Shown in pieces: positions 17,367 to 26,796 of a stretch of DNA of 64,000 nucleotides. The first letter of the stretch is position 1; every line of letters starts with the position of its first letter. Origin of the DNA: Hyphomicrobiales bacterium (GTDB taxonomy: Bacteria > Pseudomonadota > Alphaproteobacteria > Rhizobiales > Rhizobiaceae). The notes below the pieces were generated by a model. The model saw nothing but the letters and a program-made list of their open reading frames with translations, was not told the DNA's origin and ran no database searches. Location of the stretch: assembly GCA_002709005.1 (NCBI GenBank), contig PAPH01000009.1, positions 1 through 64,000 on the forward strand, given 5' to 3'. The translations under genes and the position numbers were made by a program.

Positions 17367-18524
17367 ATGACGACGATCGCAAATCTGGCCGAGACGGTGT
17401 TCGAGCCGGGCCTGACCGCAGCGGAAGCCGAAAGCCGGATGGCCGGCGTGGGCCTGAGGCCCGATGCCGAGCGGCGGCGCGGGCGCGGCGCGGGACTGAA
17501 TTTCTCCGGACGGTTCGAGATGAAGACCCGGGAGGTCTTCGACGACGGATGGAGCACGATCGACGACCTTCCGCCGTTCAAGACGGAAGTTCAGGTCGAG
17601 AAGCCCCGGACGATCATCACCCGCAACGATTCGCCAGACATCAGCTTCGACCGCTCCATCAACCCCTACCGGGGCTGCGAGCATGGCTGCATCTATTGTT
17701 TCGCCCGCCCCAGCCACGGCTATATGGGACTATCGGCAGGTCTCGATTTCGAGGCCAAGCTTTTCGCCAAGCCCGATGCGCCGCGCCTGCTCGAGCGCGA
17801 GCTTTCGAAACCCGGCTACAAGGTGCAGCCGATCGCCATCGGCACCAATACCGACCCCTACCAGCCGGTTGAGAAGGAATGGCGGGTGATGCGGCAGATC
17901 CTCGAGGTTCTCGAAGCCGCCAATCACCCGGTCGGTATCGTCACCAAATCGGCCATGGTGACGCGCGACATCGATATTCTGTCGCGCATGGCCGACAAGG
18001 GGCTGGCACGTGTGGCGCTGTCGGTGACCACGCTCGACCGCAAGCTGGCGCGCACTATGGAGCCCCGGGCCGCTACGCCGCCGAAGCGGCTGCAGGCCAT
18101 CCGCGAACTCTCCGATGCCGGTATCCCCGTCTCGGTGATGGCCGCGCCGATGATCCCCGGGCTCAACGATCATGAACTCGAGCGCATCCTCGATTCGGCC
18201 AAGGCCGCAGGCGCCACCTCCGCCGGCTATGTGCTGCTCAGGCTGCCGCACGAGGTGAGCCCGCTCTTCCGCGACTGGCTGCTCCGCCATTATCCGGACC
18301 GCTACCGGCACGTGATGTCGCTGATCCGCTCGATGCGCGGCGGCAAGGATTACGATGCCGAGTTCGGCAAACGGATGCGCGGCGCCGGCCCCTATGCCTG
18401 GCAGATCTCGCGGCGCTTCGACATGGCGGCCGAGCGGCTCGATCTCAAACGGCGCAAGGCCGCGATGCGGACCGACCTTTTCACCCCGCCACGCGGCGAG
18501 GGCGTTCAGCTCTCCCTTCTGTGA
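17367..18524 (+). CDS. PA0069 family radical SAM protein (spore-photolyase-like)
   Basis: 385-aa radical SAM enzyme of the COG1533 (SplB-related) group. The 4Fe-4S motif is C104-EHG-C108-IY-C111 within NPYRGCEHGCIYCFARPSH. It is followed by GTNTDPYQPVE and GIVTKSAMVTRD, characteristic of the PA0069 branch. The substrate of this branch is unproven; similarity to spore photoproduct lyase suggests nucleic-acid repair or modification. GGAG precedes ATG 17367. A LexA box upstream supports a DNA-damage role. rnhB follows on the same strand after about 136 bp. Confidence 0.9.
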   Translation: MTTIANLAETVFEPGLTAAEAESRMAGVGLRPDAERRRGRGAGLNFSGRFEMKTREVFDDGWSTIDDLPPFKTEVQVEKPRTIITRNDSPDISFDRSINPYRGCEHGCIYCFARPSHGYMGLSAGLDFEAKLFAKPDAPRLLERELSKPGYKVQPIAIGTNTDPYQPVEKEWRVMRQILEVLEAANHPVGIVTKSAMVTRDIDILSRMADKGLARVALSVTTLDRKLARTMEPRAATPPKRLQAIRELSDAGIPVSVMAAPMIPGLNDHELERILDSAKAAGATSAGYVLLRLPHEVSPLFRDWLLRHYPDRYRHVMSLIRSMRGGKDYDAEFGKRMRGAGPYAWQISRRFDMAAERLDLKRRKAAMRTDLFTPPRGEGVQLSLL

Positions 18525-18660
18525 CGTCGGGGCCGGAGCCGGCCCCATCACCTTTCGGATCGCCCCGTCCCCAAGGGTTTGCTGACCCTCACGCGATCCG
18601 GACACCCGCGCGGCCTCCGTCCCCGCCGCGCGGGGCTTGCAGGGAATCGGGCTGTGGTGC

Positions 18661-19335
18661 ATGTCTTACCGCATGAGGCGAAACACCCAGCCCGATTCCC
18701 TTTTCTCCACCGATGATCTGGTCGCATTGCAGGCTGGACCCGATTTCGGGTTCGAGCGCCGGGCGATGGAGGAAGGGTTCTCACTGATTGCCGGGCTCGA
18801 CGAAGCCGGCCGGGGGCCGCTCGCCGGTCCCGTGGTCGCCGCCGCGGTGATCCTCGATCCGGACAACATCCCCGACGGTCTCAACGATTCAAAGGCCCTG
18901 ACCGCCGCCCGGCGCGAGGAACTCTTTGCCCTCATCCTCGCGAGTTCGACGGTGGCGATCGCCTCGGCCAGTGCCCGGGAGATCGACCGGACGGATATCC
19001 GCAAGGCGAGCCTGACGGCCATGCGCCGGGCGCTGTGCTCCCTGCCCCGTCCGGCGCACTACGCGCTGATCGACGGCCGCGATGTACCGCCCGGGCTGCA
19101 CTGCCCCGGCAAGGCGCTGGTGAAGGGCGACGCCCGGTCCGTTTCCGTTGCAGCCGCCTCGATCATCGCCAAGGTGACGCGGGACAGGATGATGACGCGC
19201 GCCTGCGCGGTCTATCCGGCCTATGGCTTCTCCAAGCACATGGGCTATGCCAGCGTTGTTCACCGCATGGCAATCGCCGAGCACGGCCCCTGCCCGCTCC
19301 ACCGCATGACCTTCCGGCCGCTCCGGCAGGACTGA
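18661..19335 (+). CDS. rnhB: Ribonuclease HII
   Basis: Cleaves RNA in RNA-DNA hybrids and single ribonucleotides in DNA. About 224 aa from ATG 18661; an ATG four codons later and an upstream TTG (18637) are alternatives. Catalytic acids sit in [19 protein letters not shown] near residue 46 and in the later [12 protein letters not shown] segment. [21 protein letters not shown] is the C-terminal signature. It follows the radical SAM gene and ends at a strong bidirectional terminator shared with the convergent atp operon. Confidence 0.95.
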   Translation: MSYRMRRNTQPDSLFSTDDLVALQAGPDFGFERRAMEEGFSLIAGLDEAGRGPLAGPVVAAAVILDPDNIPDGLNDSKALTAARREELFALILASSTVAIASASAREIDRTDIRKASLTAMRRALCSLPRPAHYALIDGRDVPPGLHCPGKALVKGDARSVSVAAASIIAKVTRDRMMTRACAVYPAYGFSKHMGYASVVHRMAIAEHGPCPLHRMTFRPLRQD

Positions 19336-19352
19336 CGAAAATTTCCCGCAAA

Positions 19353-19388
19353 CAAAAAAAGGCCCGGTCGAAACCGGGCCTTTTCAAT
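19353..19388. terminator. Bidirectional Rho-independent terminator, rnhB / atpF
   Basis: AAAAGGCCCGGT-CGAA-ACCGGGCCTTTT is a perfect 12-bp stem with a tetraloop (19357-19384), flanked by an A-run on the left and T-rich sequence on the right. It ends both rnhB (plus) and the atp operon (minus). Confidence 0.9.
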
Positions 19389-19404
19389 TTGAATCCCGTC
19401 GGGA

Positions 19405-19896
19405 TCAGTTGAGCTGGCCCTTCAGTTCGGTCAGCGAGGACTTGAAGAGATCGTCGGCCTTCTTGGCGTCGACCTTTTCGGCCATCACCTTTTCTGCGGC
19501 GGCGATGGCGAGTTCGACAGCCGAGGCGCGAACCTCGTTGACGGCCTCGGTCTCGGCTTGCCGGATCTTCTGCTCGGCGAGCGAAGTGCGGCGGGCGACG
19601 TAGTCTTCCGTCTTCTGCCGGGCCTCCTCGCGAAGCGCTGCAGCTTCCTTCTCGGCGGCCGCGACAATCGACTTGGCCTCTTCTTCGGCCTCGTTGCGCT
19701 TGCGCTGGTACTCCGCGAGAAGCTGCTGGGCTTCCTCGCGCAGCTTCTTGGCCTGCTCGAGTTCCGTCGCGATATCGGCGGCCCGCTTGTCCAGGTTCTT
19801 CGCCATCATCGCCGGCACCTTCATATAGGCGAGAATGCCCAGGAAGATGACAAGCCCGACGAAGGCCCAGAGTGATGCCAGAGATGTGGCGTCCAT
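19405..19896 (-). CDS. atpF: F0F1 ATP synthase subunit b
   Basis: Peripheral-stalk b subunit, 163 aa. One N-terminal membrane helix (LASLWAFVGLVIFLGILAYM) is followed by a long charged coiled coil (ATELEQAKKLREEAQQLLAE and on). It is the last gene of the F0 operon. The start is 14 bp after the b' gene stop. The b and b' pair forms a heterodimeric stalk in alphaproteobacteria. Confidence 0.95.
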   Translation of the reverse strand: MDATSLASLWAFVGLVIFLGILAYMKVPAMMAKNLDKRAADIATELEQAKKLREEAQQLLAEYQRKRNEAEEEAKSIVAAAEKEAAALREEARQKTEDYVARRTSLAEQKIRQAETEAVNEVRASAVELAIAAAEKVMAEKVDAKKADDLFKSSLTELKGQLN

Positions 19897-19910
19897 ATCG
19901 ATCGGCCTTT

Positions 19911-20531
19911 CTACTTGGCGGCCGCGTCGCGCACGGCGGCGTCGACTTCGGCCTTGGTCACCGTGCCGCCGAGCAGGTGCTTGACCAGATCGGTGGCGGT
20001 TTCCGTAGCGATGGCGTCGACCTCACCGAGAGCCTTGGCCTTGATGTCGGCGATCGACTTCTCCGCCTCGGCCATGCGTTCGGAAAGCTCGGCCTCGACC
20101 TTGGCGCGTTCCGCTTCCGCGGCGGCCTTGGCCTTGTCGCGTGCTTCCTGGCCGATCTCGGCCGCCTTGTTGCGGGCGGTGGCGAGATCCTGCTCGTAGG
20201 CGGCGATGGCGGCGTCAGCTTCTTCCTTCAGCCTGTTGGCCTCGTCGAGATCCTGTGCAATCCGGTCGCGCCGGTGCTCCAGGATACCGCCGATACGCGG
20301 CACCACGACCTTGTTCATGAACATGTAGAACAGGCCGAAGGTGATCGCCAGCCAGAGCAGCTGCGACGGGAATGTTGCCGAATCGAACGGCGGGAAACTG
20401 GCCTCGTGGCCGCCGCCGTGATCGGCTACGCCGGTCTCGGTATGCATCTCGGCGGAACCGTCAGCGGCACCGTTGCCCGACTGCATTTCCTCGGTCTCTT
20501 GCGCTTGGGCAAATGCCGGGGTCACGAACAT
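19911..20531 (-). CDS. atpF2: F0F1 ATP synthase subunit b'
   Basis: Second peripheral-stalk subunit, 206 aa. An acidic, Gly/His-rich N-terminal region of about 55 residues precedes the membrane helix ([21 protein letters not shown]) and the coiled coil ([20 protein letters not shown]). GGAGG lies before ATG 20531. It is longer than subunit b because of that leader, which is usual for b' of rhizobia. It sits between atpE and atpF on the minus strand. Confidence 0.94.
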   Translation of the reverse strand: MFVTPAFAQAQETEEMQSGNGAADGSAEMHTETGVADHGGGHEASFPPFDSATFPSQLLWLAITFGLFYMFMNKVVVPRIGGILEHRRDRIAQDLDEANRLKEEADAAIAAYEQDLATARNKAAEIGQEARDKAKAAAEAERAKVEAELSERMAEAEKSIADIKAKALGEVDAIATETATDLVKHLLGGTVTKAEVDAAVRDAAAK

Positions 20532-20597
20532 ATGCGCCTCCAGAATGAACGGCCACGCCGGCGCGCGGCGTGGCGAGCGGTCAATCGTTCTTGCCGA

Positions 20598-20825
20598 TTA
20601 AACGGCGAAGAGGAGCAGCAGTGCGACGAGCAGCGAGAAGATGCCGAGAGCTTCCGTCACGGCAAAGCCGAAAATGAGGCGGCCGAACTGGCCGTCAGCT
20701 GCCGACGGGTTGCGCAGGGCGCCCGCGAGGTAGTTGCCGAAGATGGTGCCGAGGCCGATGCCTGCGCCACCCATGCCGAGGCAAGCGATGCCGGCGCCGA
20801 TGAACTTTGCTGCTTCTGCTTCCAT
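20598..20825 (-). CDS. atpE: F0F1 ATP synthase subunit c
   Basis: Proteolipid ring subunit, 75 aa, two membrane helices joined by the polar loop RNPSAADG. The ion-binding acidic residue is the Glu in [10 protein letters not shown] of helix 2. The glycine-rich first helix ([17 protein letters not shown]) is typical. No Na+-binding signature is apparent, so proton coupling is likely. AAGGAG precedes the start, consistent with the high expression needed for a multicopy ring. Confidence 0.97.
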   Translation of the reverse strand: MEAEAAKFIGAGIACLGMGGAGIGLGTIFGNYLAGALRNPSAADGQFGRLIFGFAVTEALGIFSLLVALLLLFAV

Positions 20826-20903
20826 GGTCGAACTCCTTATGGATCTGATTTGAGCAACTTGGATGTGACGGCTGATGCCGCCGGTTAGTGGTTTCCGATC
20901 GCC

Positions 20904-21662
20904 TCAGTGCCCCGGATGCAGTGCATCGTTGAGGTACATGCAGGTGAGAACGGCGAAGACGTAGGCCTGCAGGAAGGCGACGAGAAATTCGAGGCCGGTC
21001 AGCGCCACGGTCATGGCGAGCGGCAGGATGGCGCCGCCGATGCCGAGCGCGCCCATCGAACCGAGCGAGACGACGAAGCCGGCGAAGACCTTGAGCGTGA
21101 TGTGGCCGGCCAGCATGTTGGCGAAGAGACGCACGGACAGGCTGATCGGACGCGACAGGAACGAGATCACCTCGATGGCGACCACCAGCGGCATGAGAGC
21201 GCCGGGCACGCCAGAGGGCACGAAGAGATTGAGGAAGTGCAGACCGTGCTTCCAGAAGCCGTAAACGATGACGGTGCCGATCACCAGCATCGAGAAGGCG
21301 AAGGTAACGATGATGTGGCTGGGGACGGTGAAGAAGTAGGGGACCATGCCGATGAGGTTGGCCACCAGGATGAACATGAAGAGCGAGAAGACGAAGGGGA
21401 AGAAGCGCATCCCCTGCGAACCTGCACCGTCACGCAGCATCGAGGCCACGAACTCGTAGGACATCTCCGAAATCGACTGGAGCCGGGTCGGAACCAGACC
21501 GCGATTGGCGGTGGTCAGGTAGAGAAAGCCCGCGGTGACCACCGCAACGATCACCATGAACAGCGAGGAATTGGTGAAGGAGAGGTCCAGACCACCGATA
21601 TCGACGTGAATCAGGTCGTTGAGATGGAACTGGTGAATGGGGTCGACTTTATCCGTGGCCAC
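20904..21662 (-). CDS. atpB: F0F1 ATP synthase subunit a
   Basis: Membrane subunit a, 252 aa, forming the proton half-channels against the c-ring. The essential Arg is in [15 protein letters not shown] near residue 180. Several hydrophobic helices span the rest. The start is GTG with GAGGCGGCAG upstream. It is preceded by atpI and followed by atpE after 78 bp. Confidence 0.97.
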   Translation of the reverse strand: MATDKVDPIHQFHLNDLIHVDIGGLDLSFTNSSLFMVIVAVVTAGFLYLTTANRGLVPTRLQSISEMSYEFVASMLRDGAGSQGMRFFPFVFSLFMFILVANLIGMVPYFFTVPSHIIVTFAFSMLVIGTVIVYGFWKHGLHFLNLFVPSGVPGALMPLVVAIEVISFLSRPISLSVRLFANMLAGHITLKVFAGFVVSLGSMGALGIGGAILPLAMTVALTGLEFLVAFLQAYVFAVLTCMYLNDALHPGH

Positions 21663-21728
21663 CTGCCGCCTCTTCGTTCTTTCCGCCCCGCCTGACGCGG
21701 TGCCTTGATGCCTCCCGGACGATCCGGG

Positions 21729-22133
21729 TCATTGATCATGTTTGTCCTGCTCCGCCGAGCCGCTCCTTGATCCGGGAACCGGAGTGGAGACAGCGCCCGT
21801 CGAGCGCAGGACGTTCAGAACCCCGGCACAGAAACCAAGGAGCAGGAATACGATCATGCCCCACGGCGTCGTGCCGGCGAAACGGTCGAGGAGATAGCCG
21901 AGCAGCGCGCCGACTAGCACACCAGCGACGAATTCGCTGGAGAGCTTGACGGCCAAAGCAAACCCCTGGGGCTTTTCCCGGCCTTCGACTTCCGGCGTTT
22001 CTGGAACGCTGCGGGCGGCGAGTTCGGTGGCCAGGCGTTTGCGTCGTGCCTCGAGACTATCCCCGCCCTTTTCCGGATTTCCGCCGCCGGCTCGGGTCGC
22101 GTCCCGCCGGTCAGCATCCTTGCTGTCGACCAT
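21729..22133 (-). CDS. atpI: F0F1 ATP synthase subunit I (AtpI)
   Basis: Assembly-type subunit encoded first in the F0 operon, about 134 aa. A long charged N-terminal half is followed by two helices (SSEFVAGVLVGALLGYLLDR and WGMIVFLLLGFCAGVLNVLR). ATG 22133 has GGTGGGG upstream and lies about 50 nt after the predicted transcription start; a TTG at 22181 would leave almost no leader. AtpI is thought to help c-ring assembly or Mg2+ handling. Confidence 0.88.
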   Translation of the reverse strand: MVDSKDADRRDATRAGGGNPEKGGDSLEARRKRLATELAARSVPETPEVEGREKPQGFALAVKLSSEFVAGVLVGALLGYLLDRFAGTTPWGMIVFLLLGFCAGVLNVLRSTGAVSTPVPGSRSGSAEQDKHDQ

Positions 22134-22190
22134 GAACCCCACCCGTGTGATGCCTGCGACGACCGAAAAGGCCGTTTTCAAGTCGGGCGC

Positions 22191-22219
22191 AACATAGTTT
22201 TAGCCTCTCCCATAGTCAA
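22191..22219 (-). promoter_or_regulatory. Sigma-70-type promoter of the atp operon
   Basis: On the minus strand TTGACT (22219-22214), a 17-bp spacer and TATGTT (22196-22191) form a strong consensus promoter. The predicted start is near 22184, about 50 nt before atpI. An AT-rich inverted repeat (TATTCA-A-TGAATA, near 22252-22264) lies about 30 bp further upstream and might be a regulator site. Confidence 0.7.
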
Positions 22220-22340
22220 GGCGAGACGCGGACTCCTCCGCTGGGCAATTTATTCAATGAATACAATAAGATAAGCCGAACGGAGCCCGGCGTGCGACAA
22301 ACGTCGTGGAAAATGGACGGGAATCGGCGCGGCGGCAGCC

Positions 22341-22370
22341 ACAAATCCCCGGCGGTCAGCGGGGATTTGT
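22341..22370 (-). terminator. Hairpin after the cell-wall hydrolase gene
   Basis: ACAAATCCCCG-(8)-CGGGGATTTGT is a perfect 11-bp stem, 30 bp past the hydrolase stop. There is no U-run on the minus strand after it, so termination may be partial or Rho-assisted. Confidence 0.5.
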
Positions 22371-22399
22371 GCTCTCAAAGAGCCCGCCGGGCGGGCGGA

Positions 22400-23569
22400 T
22401 CAGCTCCAGCCGCCGCCATAGGTGACGAAGAAGATATGGCGGCCGATCTTGCCCATCTTCTTCATGTGGCGCGCCCAGGGCGGGCGGACATAGTCGGCGT
22501 GGTAGTGGGTGGCGATTCCCACCTCGTCGAGCCAGATCTTGCCGGCAGAGACCGCGAGGGCGATTTCCTCGGCCATTTCCCAGTGACGCGGCGAACGGAC
22601 GCGATCGCGGATACCATCGCAGGCAAAGGAGAACTGGCAACGATTGCGCCAGGACTTGTTCTGGTAGACGACCCCGCAGACCGTCTTCGGATAGGCCGGA
22701 TTGCGCACCCGGTTAAGGATGACCTGGGCCACGGCGGCCTGGCCCTTCACGCTCTCGCCGCGCGCTTCGAAATAGATGCCGGCGGCGAGGCAGCGCTGCT
22801 CCGATTCGGAGAAGGTGTCGGCGGGGAGCGGCGTGGACGCCCATGCGAAGGAATCGGCTCCGACCGGCGGAATGAAGCGACCGCGCTTCTCTTCGTCGCG
22901 CAGGATAGAGGCGAAGGGCGAATCGCGGGAATAGTCGGGCGCCGGGGGCGCGTAGGCGGTCGCAAGGATATCGGCGTCGTGGTTTGTTACCAGATCGGCG
23001 AGCATGGCGGGCACCTGCGGGTCGGCCCGCTGTTCCCGGCGCGGATAGAAAGCCTGGGCGATCTCGATTTCCTTGCCCCTGATATCGGGCTTGAGGAAGG
23101 CCATGGCGTCATCGAGATCGGAAACTGGCTCGAGCAGGCTCGACTGGCGCTCCAGAACCGTTCCGGCGGAGAAATCCTTCGGCGGTGCGACGGGCTCGAC
23201 CGTCACCACCCTGCCCTTCTTGAGCCAGCGGGTGACGCGTTCCGAATCGGGCCGGGGATCGTCGGCGCCCACCTTGCCGGTAAAGGCGATGGTTCCGCCG
23301 TCGGGCAGTTTGATGCCGGCACCGCCCGAGGTCGAATTGGTCAGGATCGGGTCGGTAAACGACATGCTGGCGGTCTCGATCGCGCCGGCGGGCGCCGCCG
23401 TCAGGTGCGTTTTCCAGCGGCCGTTCGCCGATTCCAGAGAATTCAGATAGGCGGCAGTATCGGCGAAATCCGTAACGGTGGGGGTGGCGAGAAAGATGCC
23501 GAGACCGAACAGCACGGGCGCGGACAGACGATTGACGAGGCCGCCGCGGCGGTGACGCAACTTATGCAC
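22400..23569 (-). CDS. Cell wall hydrolase (SleB/CwlJ-type, Hydrolase_2)
   Basis: About 389 aa. An Arg-rich N-terminus and one membrane helix (SAPVLFGLGIFLATPTV) anchor it; a 200-residue low-conservation linker follows. The C-terminal Hydrolase_2 domain contains CLAAGIYFEARGESVKGQAA, with the catalytic Glu, and ATHYHADYVRPPWA. It probably cleaves peptidoglycan in the periplasm. I chose the GTG at 23569, which has GGAGAG 6 bp upstream. It stands alone between the atp operon and der. Confidence 0.88.
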   Translation of the reverse strand: MHKLRHRRGGLVNRLSAPVLFGLGIFLATPTVTDFADTAAYLNSLESANGRWKTHLTAAPAGAIETASMSFTDPILTNSTSGGAGIKLPDGGTIAFTGKVGADDPRPDSERVTRWLKKGRVVTVEPVAPPKDFSAGTVLERQSSLLEPVSDLDDAMAFLKPDIRGKEIEIAQAFYPRREQRADPQVPAMLADLVTNHDADILATAYAPPAPDYSRDSPFASILRDEEKRGRFIPPVGADSFAWASTPLPADTFSESEQRCLAAGIYFEARGESVKGQAAVAQVILNRVRNPAYPKTVCGVVYQNKSWRNRCQFSFACDGIRDRVRSPRHWEMAEEIALAVSAGKIWLDEVGIATHYHADYVRPPWARHMKKMGKIGRHIFFVTYGGGWS

Positions 23570-23776
23570 GCAAACTCTCCGGTACACTTACGCATTACTC
23601 GGGCCGCAGAAACGGACGCGGCATTACTGGGGTATGCCGAGGAGAATGGAGCATTAACCTTGATGGAGAGTTAATTCGTCATCGGTGATGTGTTGAAACG
23701 GGATCGGCACGATGCCGCAGCCCGCCGGCAATGGGCGTCGGCGGGCGGGGCACTGCAATCAGGACAGGAGGAAGAG

Positions 23777-25264
23777 CTATTTCTTCTTGGTCTTGGCGCG
23801 GCTGACCGGGCGCCCCTTGTTGGTCTGCCGCACAGCCTCGCGCTTTGCCGGCTTGCGGCTCGGAGCGTAGGGATTGTCCCCGCCGCGATAGAAGATACGG
23901 ATCGGAATTCCGGGCATCTCGAAATCGCCGCGCATGCCGTTGATCAGATAGCGCGTATAGGATTCCGGCACCGATTCGGGGCGGGTGCACGAGATCATGA
24001 AGCCGGGCGGGCGCGCCTTGACCTGGGTTATGTATTTCAGCCGCAGGCGGCGACCGGAAACGGCGGGCGGCGGGTGGTGGCCCTGGACGAAATCCAGCCA
24101 GCGGTTGAGCTTGGCGGTCGAGATGCGGCGGTTCCAGATCTCGTGGGCGAAGGAAATCGCCTCCATCAACTTGTCGATGCCGCGGCCGGTCTGGCCGGAG
24201 AGCGGGACCGCGCGGATGCCGCGCACCTGCGGGAGGAGCCGGTCGGTCATCTCGCGCAATTGGGCGAGAACAGCCTGACGATCCTCGACCAGATCCCACT
24301 TGTTGAAGGCGATGACGGGCGCCCTGCCCTCGCGGATCACGAGATCGGCGATCTGGAGATCCTGCTTCTCGAAGGGGATGGTCGCATCGAGCACGATGAC
24401 GACGACCTCCGCGAACTTGATGGCGCGCAAGGCGTCTGCCACCGAGAGCTTTTCGAGCTTCTCCTGAACACGGGCCTTGCGGCGCATGCCGGCGGTATCG
24501 AAAAGGCGGATCCTGCGGCCCTGCCATTCCCAGTCGACCGAGATTGAATCGCGGGTGATGCCGGCTTCCGGGCCGGTCAGCAGCCGGTCCTCGCCGAGGC
24601 AGGTGTTGATCAGGGTCGATTTGCCGGCATTCGGACGTCCGACGATGGCGACCCGCATGGGCCGGGAGGGATCATAGCCGGGGCCTTCGTCCTCGTCCTC
24701 GACAGGTTTGGGGGCGATGTCGATATCGGCGATCGCCTCCTCAACCTCCTCTTCGGCGAAGGCACGTTCCTCGCCGAGCGCCTCGACAATGGCGTCGCGC
24801 AGGTCGAGCATGCCCTCGCCGTGTTCGGCGGAGATCGGGACGGGTTCGCCCAGGCCGAGACGGTAGGAGTCGTACATGCCGGCTTCCGCGCCACGGGCTT
24901 CGGCCTTGTTGGCGACGAGAACGACGGGCTTGTTCTTCTTGCGCAGGACGTCGGCGAGAATTTCGTCGACCGGGGTCAGGCCGGATTTCGCGTCGACCAG
25001 GAAGAGCGCGATATCGGCGTCATCGATCGCGGCTTCGGTCTGGGCCCGCATGCGGCCCTCGAGCGTATCGGGAGCGGCGACCTCGAGGCCGGCGGTATCG
25101 ATCATGGTGAAACGGAGATCGACCAGACGCGCGTCACCGGGCCGGCGGTCGCGGGTCACACCCGGCGTGTCGTCGACAAGAGCGAGCTTCCGTCCGGCAA
25201 GCCGGTTGAACAGCGTCGACTTGCCGACATTGGGTCGCCCGACAATGGCGAGAGTAAAACTCAT
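23777..25264 (-). CDS. der: Ribosome-associated GTPase Der (EngA)
   Basis: Essential double GTPase acting in 50S ribosome assembly, 495 aa. Two G domains in tandem: P-loops GRPNVGKS at residue 9 and GRPNAGKS near 213; G4 motifs ANKAE (family usually NKxD) and FNKWD. A KH-like C-terminal domain follows, ending in a basic tail ([11 protein letters not shown]). The first G4 having Glu in place of Asp deserves note but occurs in the family. It follows the YfgM-like gene by 35 bp, a conserved pairing. Confidence 0.96.
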   Translation of the reverse strand: MSFTLAIVGRPNVGKSTLFNRLAGRKLALVDDTPGVTRDRRPGDARLVDLRFTMIDTAGLEVAAPDTLEGRMRAQTEAAIDDADIALFLVDAKSGLTPVDEILADVLRKKNKPVVLVANKAEARGAEAGMYDSYRLGLGEPVPISAEHGEGMLDLRDAIVEALGEERAFAEEEVEEAIADIDIAPKPVEDEDEGPGYDPSRPMRVAIVGRPNAGKSTLINTCLGEDRLLTGPEAGITRDSISVDWEWQGRRIRLFDTAGMRRKARVQEKLEKLSVADALRAIKFAEVVVIVLDATIPFEKQDLQIADLVIREGRAPVIAFNKWDLVEDRQAVLAQLREMTDRLLPQVRGIRAVPLSGQTGRGIDKLMEAISFAHEIWNRRISTAKLNRWLDFVQGHHPPPAVSGRRLRLKYITQVKARPPGFMISCTRPESVPESYTRYLINGMRGDFEMPGIPIRIFYRGGDNPYAPSRKPAKREAVRQTNKGRPVSRAKTKKK

Positions 25265-25299
25265 GAGCGTCCCGTTTCAAAGCCTGCGCCGAGGCGCGT

Positions 25300-25971
25300 T
25301 CAGGAGGTTTCGCCGCGTCCGGCGATCAGATCGAGCATGATACCGGCGCGCTGGCGAATGCCCGACGGTGTTTCTGTGTCGGCTTCGATTTCCTCGAACC
25401 AGTCACGCGCACGCGGCATGTCGCCAGCCTTCCAGGCGGCCAGGCCCAGTATCTCGCGGGCCGAATGACGCGCGCCGTTTTCGGGAACGGCGAGCACCTC
25501 GACGGCCGCCGAGACGGCGTTGTAATCGGCCACGTCGACAAGCAGGTAGCCGGCGCGGATGCGGGCTATGTCGCGCAGCGCCTGCGGGATCGAGCCGTCC
25601 TTGGCCGCGGCGAGGAATTCGTCTGCTGCAGCCTGTTTGTCGCCCCGGTCGGCGGTGACCGTGGCCGAGCGCAGGCGCGCGAGCACCGGATAGGAGCCGT
25701 CGCCGCTCTTTTCGAGTTCGGAGAACGCCGATAGCGCCTCGTCGGTCTTGCCATTCTGGGCGAGATCGAGCGCGGCGAGGAAACGGTCGCCAGAACGGGC
25801 GGCCGTCACGTTCTGCCAGTAGTCCCAGCCGCGCATGGCGGCGGTTCCCACGACGATGAGAACGGCGAGGCCGATAATCAGGAAGCGATATTTGCGCCAC
25901 AACGCCTTCATCGCGTCCGAGCGCAGTTCCTCGTTGACCTCACGGATAAATCTGGAATCGTCTTGTGACAT
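25300..25971 (-). CDS. YfgM-like tetratricopeptide membrane protein
   Basis: 223 aa. A cytoplasmic N-terminus (SRFIREVNEELRSDAMKALW) precedes one membrane helix (YRFLIIGLAVLIVVGTAAM) and a periplasmic TPR-like domain with repeats around LDLAQNGKTDEALSAFSELE. This is the TPR_21/YfgM layout, an ancillary partner of the SecYEG translocon and periplasmic chaperones in E. coli. There yfgM is also next to der (with bamB between); here der follows directly. Confidence 0.85.
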   Translation of the reverse strand: MSQDDSRFIREVNEELRSDAMKALWRKYRFLIIGLAVLIVVGTAAMRGWDYWQNVTAARSGDRFLAALDLAQNGKTDEALSAFSELEKSGDGSYPVLARLRSATVTADRGDKQAAADEFLAAAKDGSIPQALRDIARIRAGYLLVDVADYNAVSAAVEVLAVPENGARHSAREILGLAAWKAGDMPRARDWFEEIEADTETPSGIRQRAGIMLDLIAGRGETS

Positions 25972-26085
25972 CGCCTCCGCCCCTTCTTCCGGGCCCTTCT
26001 CGTTTGCCGCCTTCTAGTGCGGATCGCGCTCCATGAAAAGGCCCAGTGTCAGCGCCGCTTCATTCGATGCGTCAACCGACCGGTT

Positions 26086-26673
26086 CTAGATGCCGGGAAT
26101 GGGCGCGACGCCGAAGAGAAGCCGGTGGAGATAGAAGAGGAATGCCACATAGACGAGCCCGCCTGCGAGAACAGCGGCGATATCCCATTTGACCGGTCCG
26201 GGCGCGGGCTCGGTGGCAAGCCCCGCGCGCACCCGCTTCTTGATCGCGATGCGGTCGAGGATCGCCCAGACGAGGAAACTTCCGAACAGCAGGATCGAGG
26301 CGAGATCGCCGTTGACCAGAAGATGGGCGGGCGCCCAGATCTTCACCGACAAGAGCATGGGATGCTTGACGGCGGCCTTGATGCGGCCGGCCGGAAACTG
26401 CGACACGACGAGAAAGATGATCGAGAACAGCATCAGCAGCGCGGTAACGTGGCTCATCCAGCTGGGCGCAATCCAGAAGACGACCGGATCCTGCCGGGCG
26501 ATCCCGTACCCCCAGACGATCAGGACGAGGCCGATGGCGGCGACCACTGAATAGATCGCCTTCCACGTGTTCTCGCCGCGGGTGACGACCTGGATGTCAC
26601 GGAAACCGGGGGCGAAGATGCGCACGGAGTGGATTCCGAGGAAGAGAACGAGGCCGAGGATCAGGATCAGCAC
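26086..26673 (-). CDS. NnrU family membrane protein
   Basis: About 195 aa with five or six hydrophobic helices. LVLFLGIHSVRIFAPGFRD at the start and the motif HPMLLSVKIWAPAHLLVNGD identify the NnrU family, related to the zeta-carotene isomerase Z-ISO. NnrU was first found near nitric-oxide reductase genes, but no denitrification genes are in view. I chose a GTG at 26673 with GGAG upstream, because the frame above it encodes an Arg/Ser-rich non-membrane leader. Confidence 0.85.
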   Translation of the reverse strand: MLILILGLVLFLGIHSVRIFAPGFRDIQVVTRGENTWKAIYSVVAAIGLVLIVWGYGIARQDPVVFWIAPSWMSHVTALLMLFSIIFLVVSQFPAGRIKAAVKHPMLLSVKIWAPAHLLVNGDLASILLFGSFLVWAILDRIAIKKRVRAGLATEPAPGPVKWDIAAVLAGGLVYVAFLFYLHRLLFGVAPIPGI

Positions 26674-26796
26674 GGGAAAGCTCCGGGTTCGAGGTTTGGC
26701 GCTCCTTATACAAGCTTGACGCGACAGGGGAAAAGACTTTCGGCCTTTCTCCCCATGAGCGACCGGAACCATACCCTCGCCGCAAACCGGCCCTAG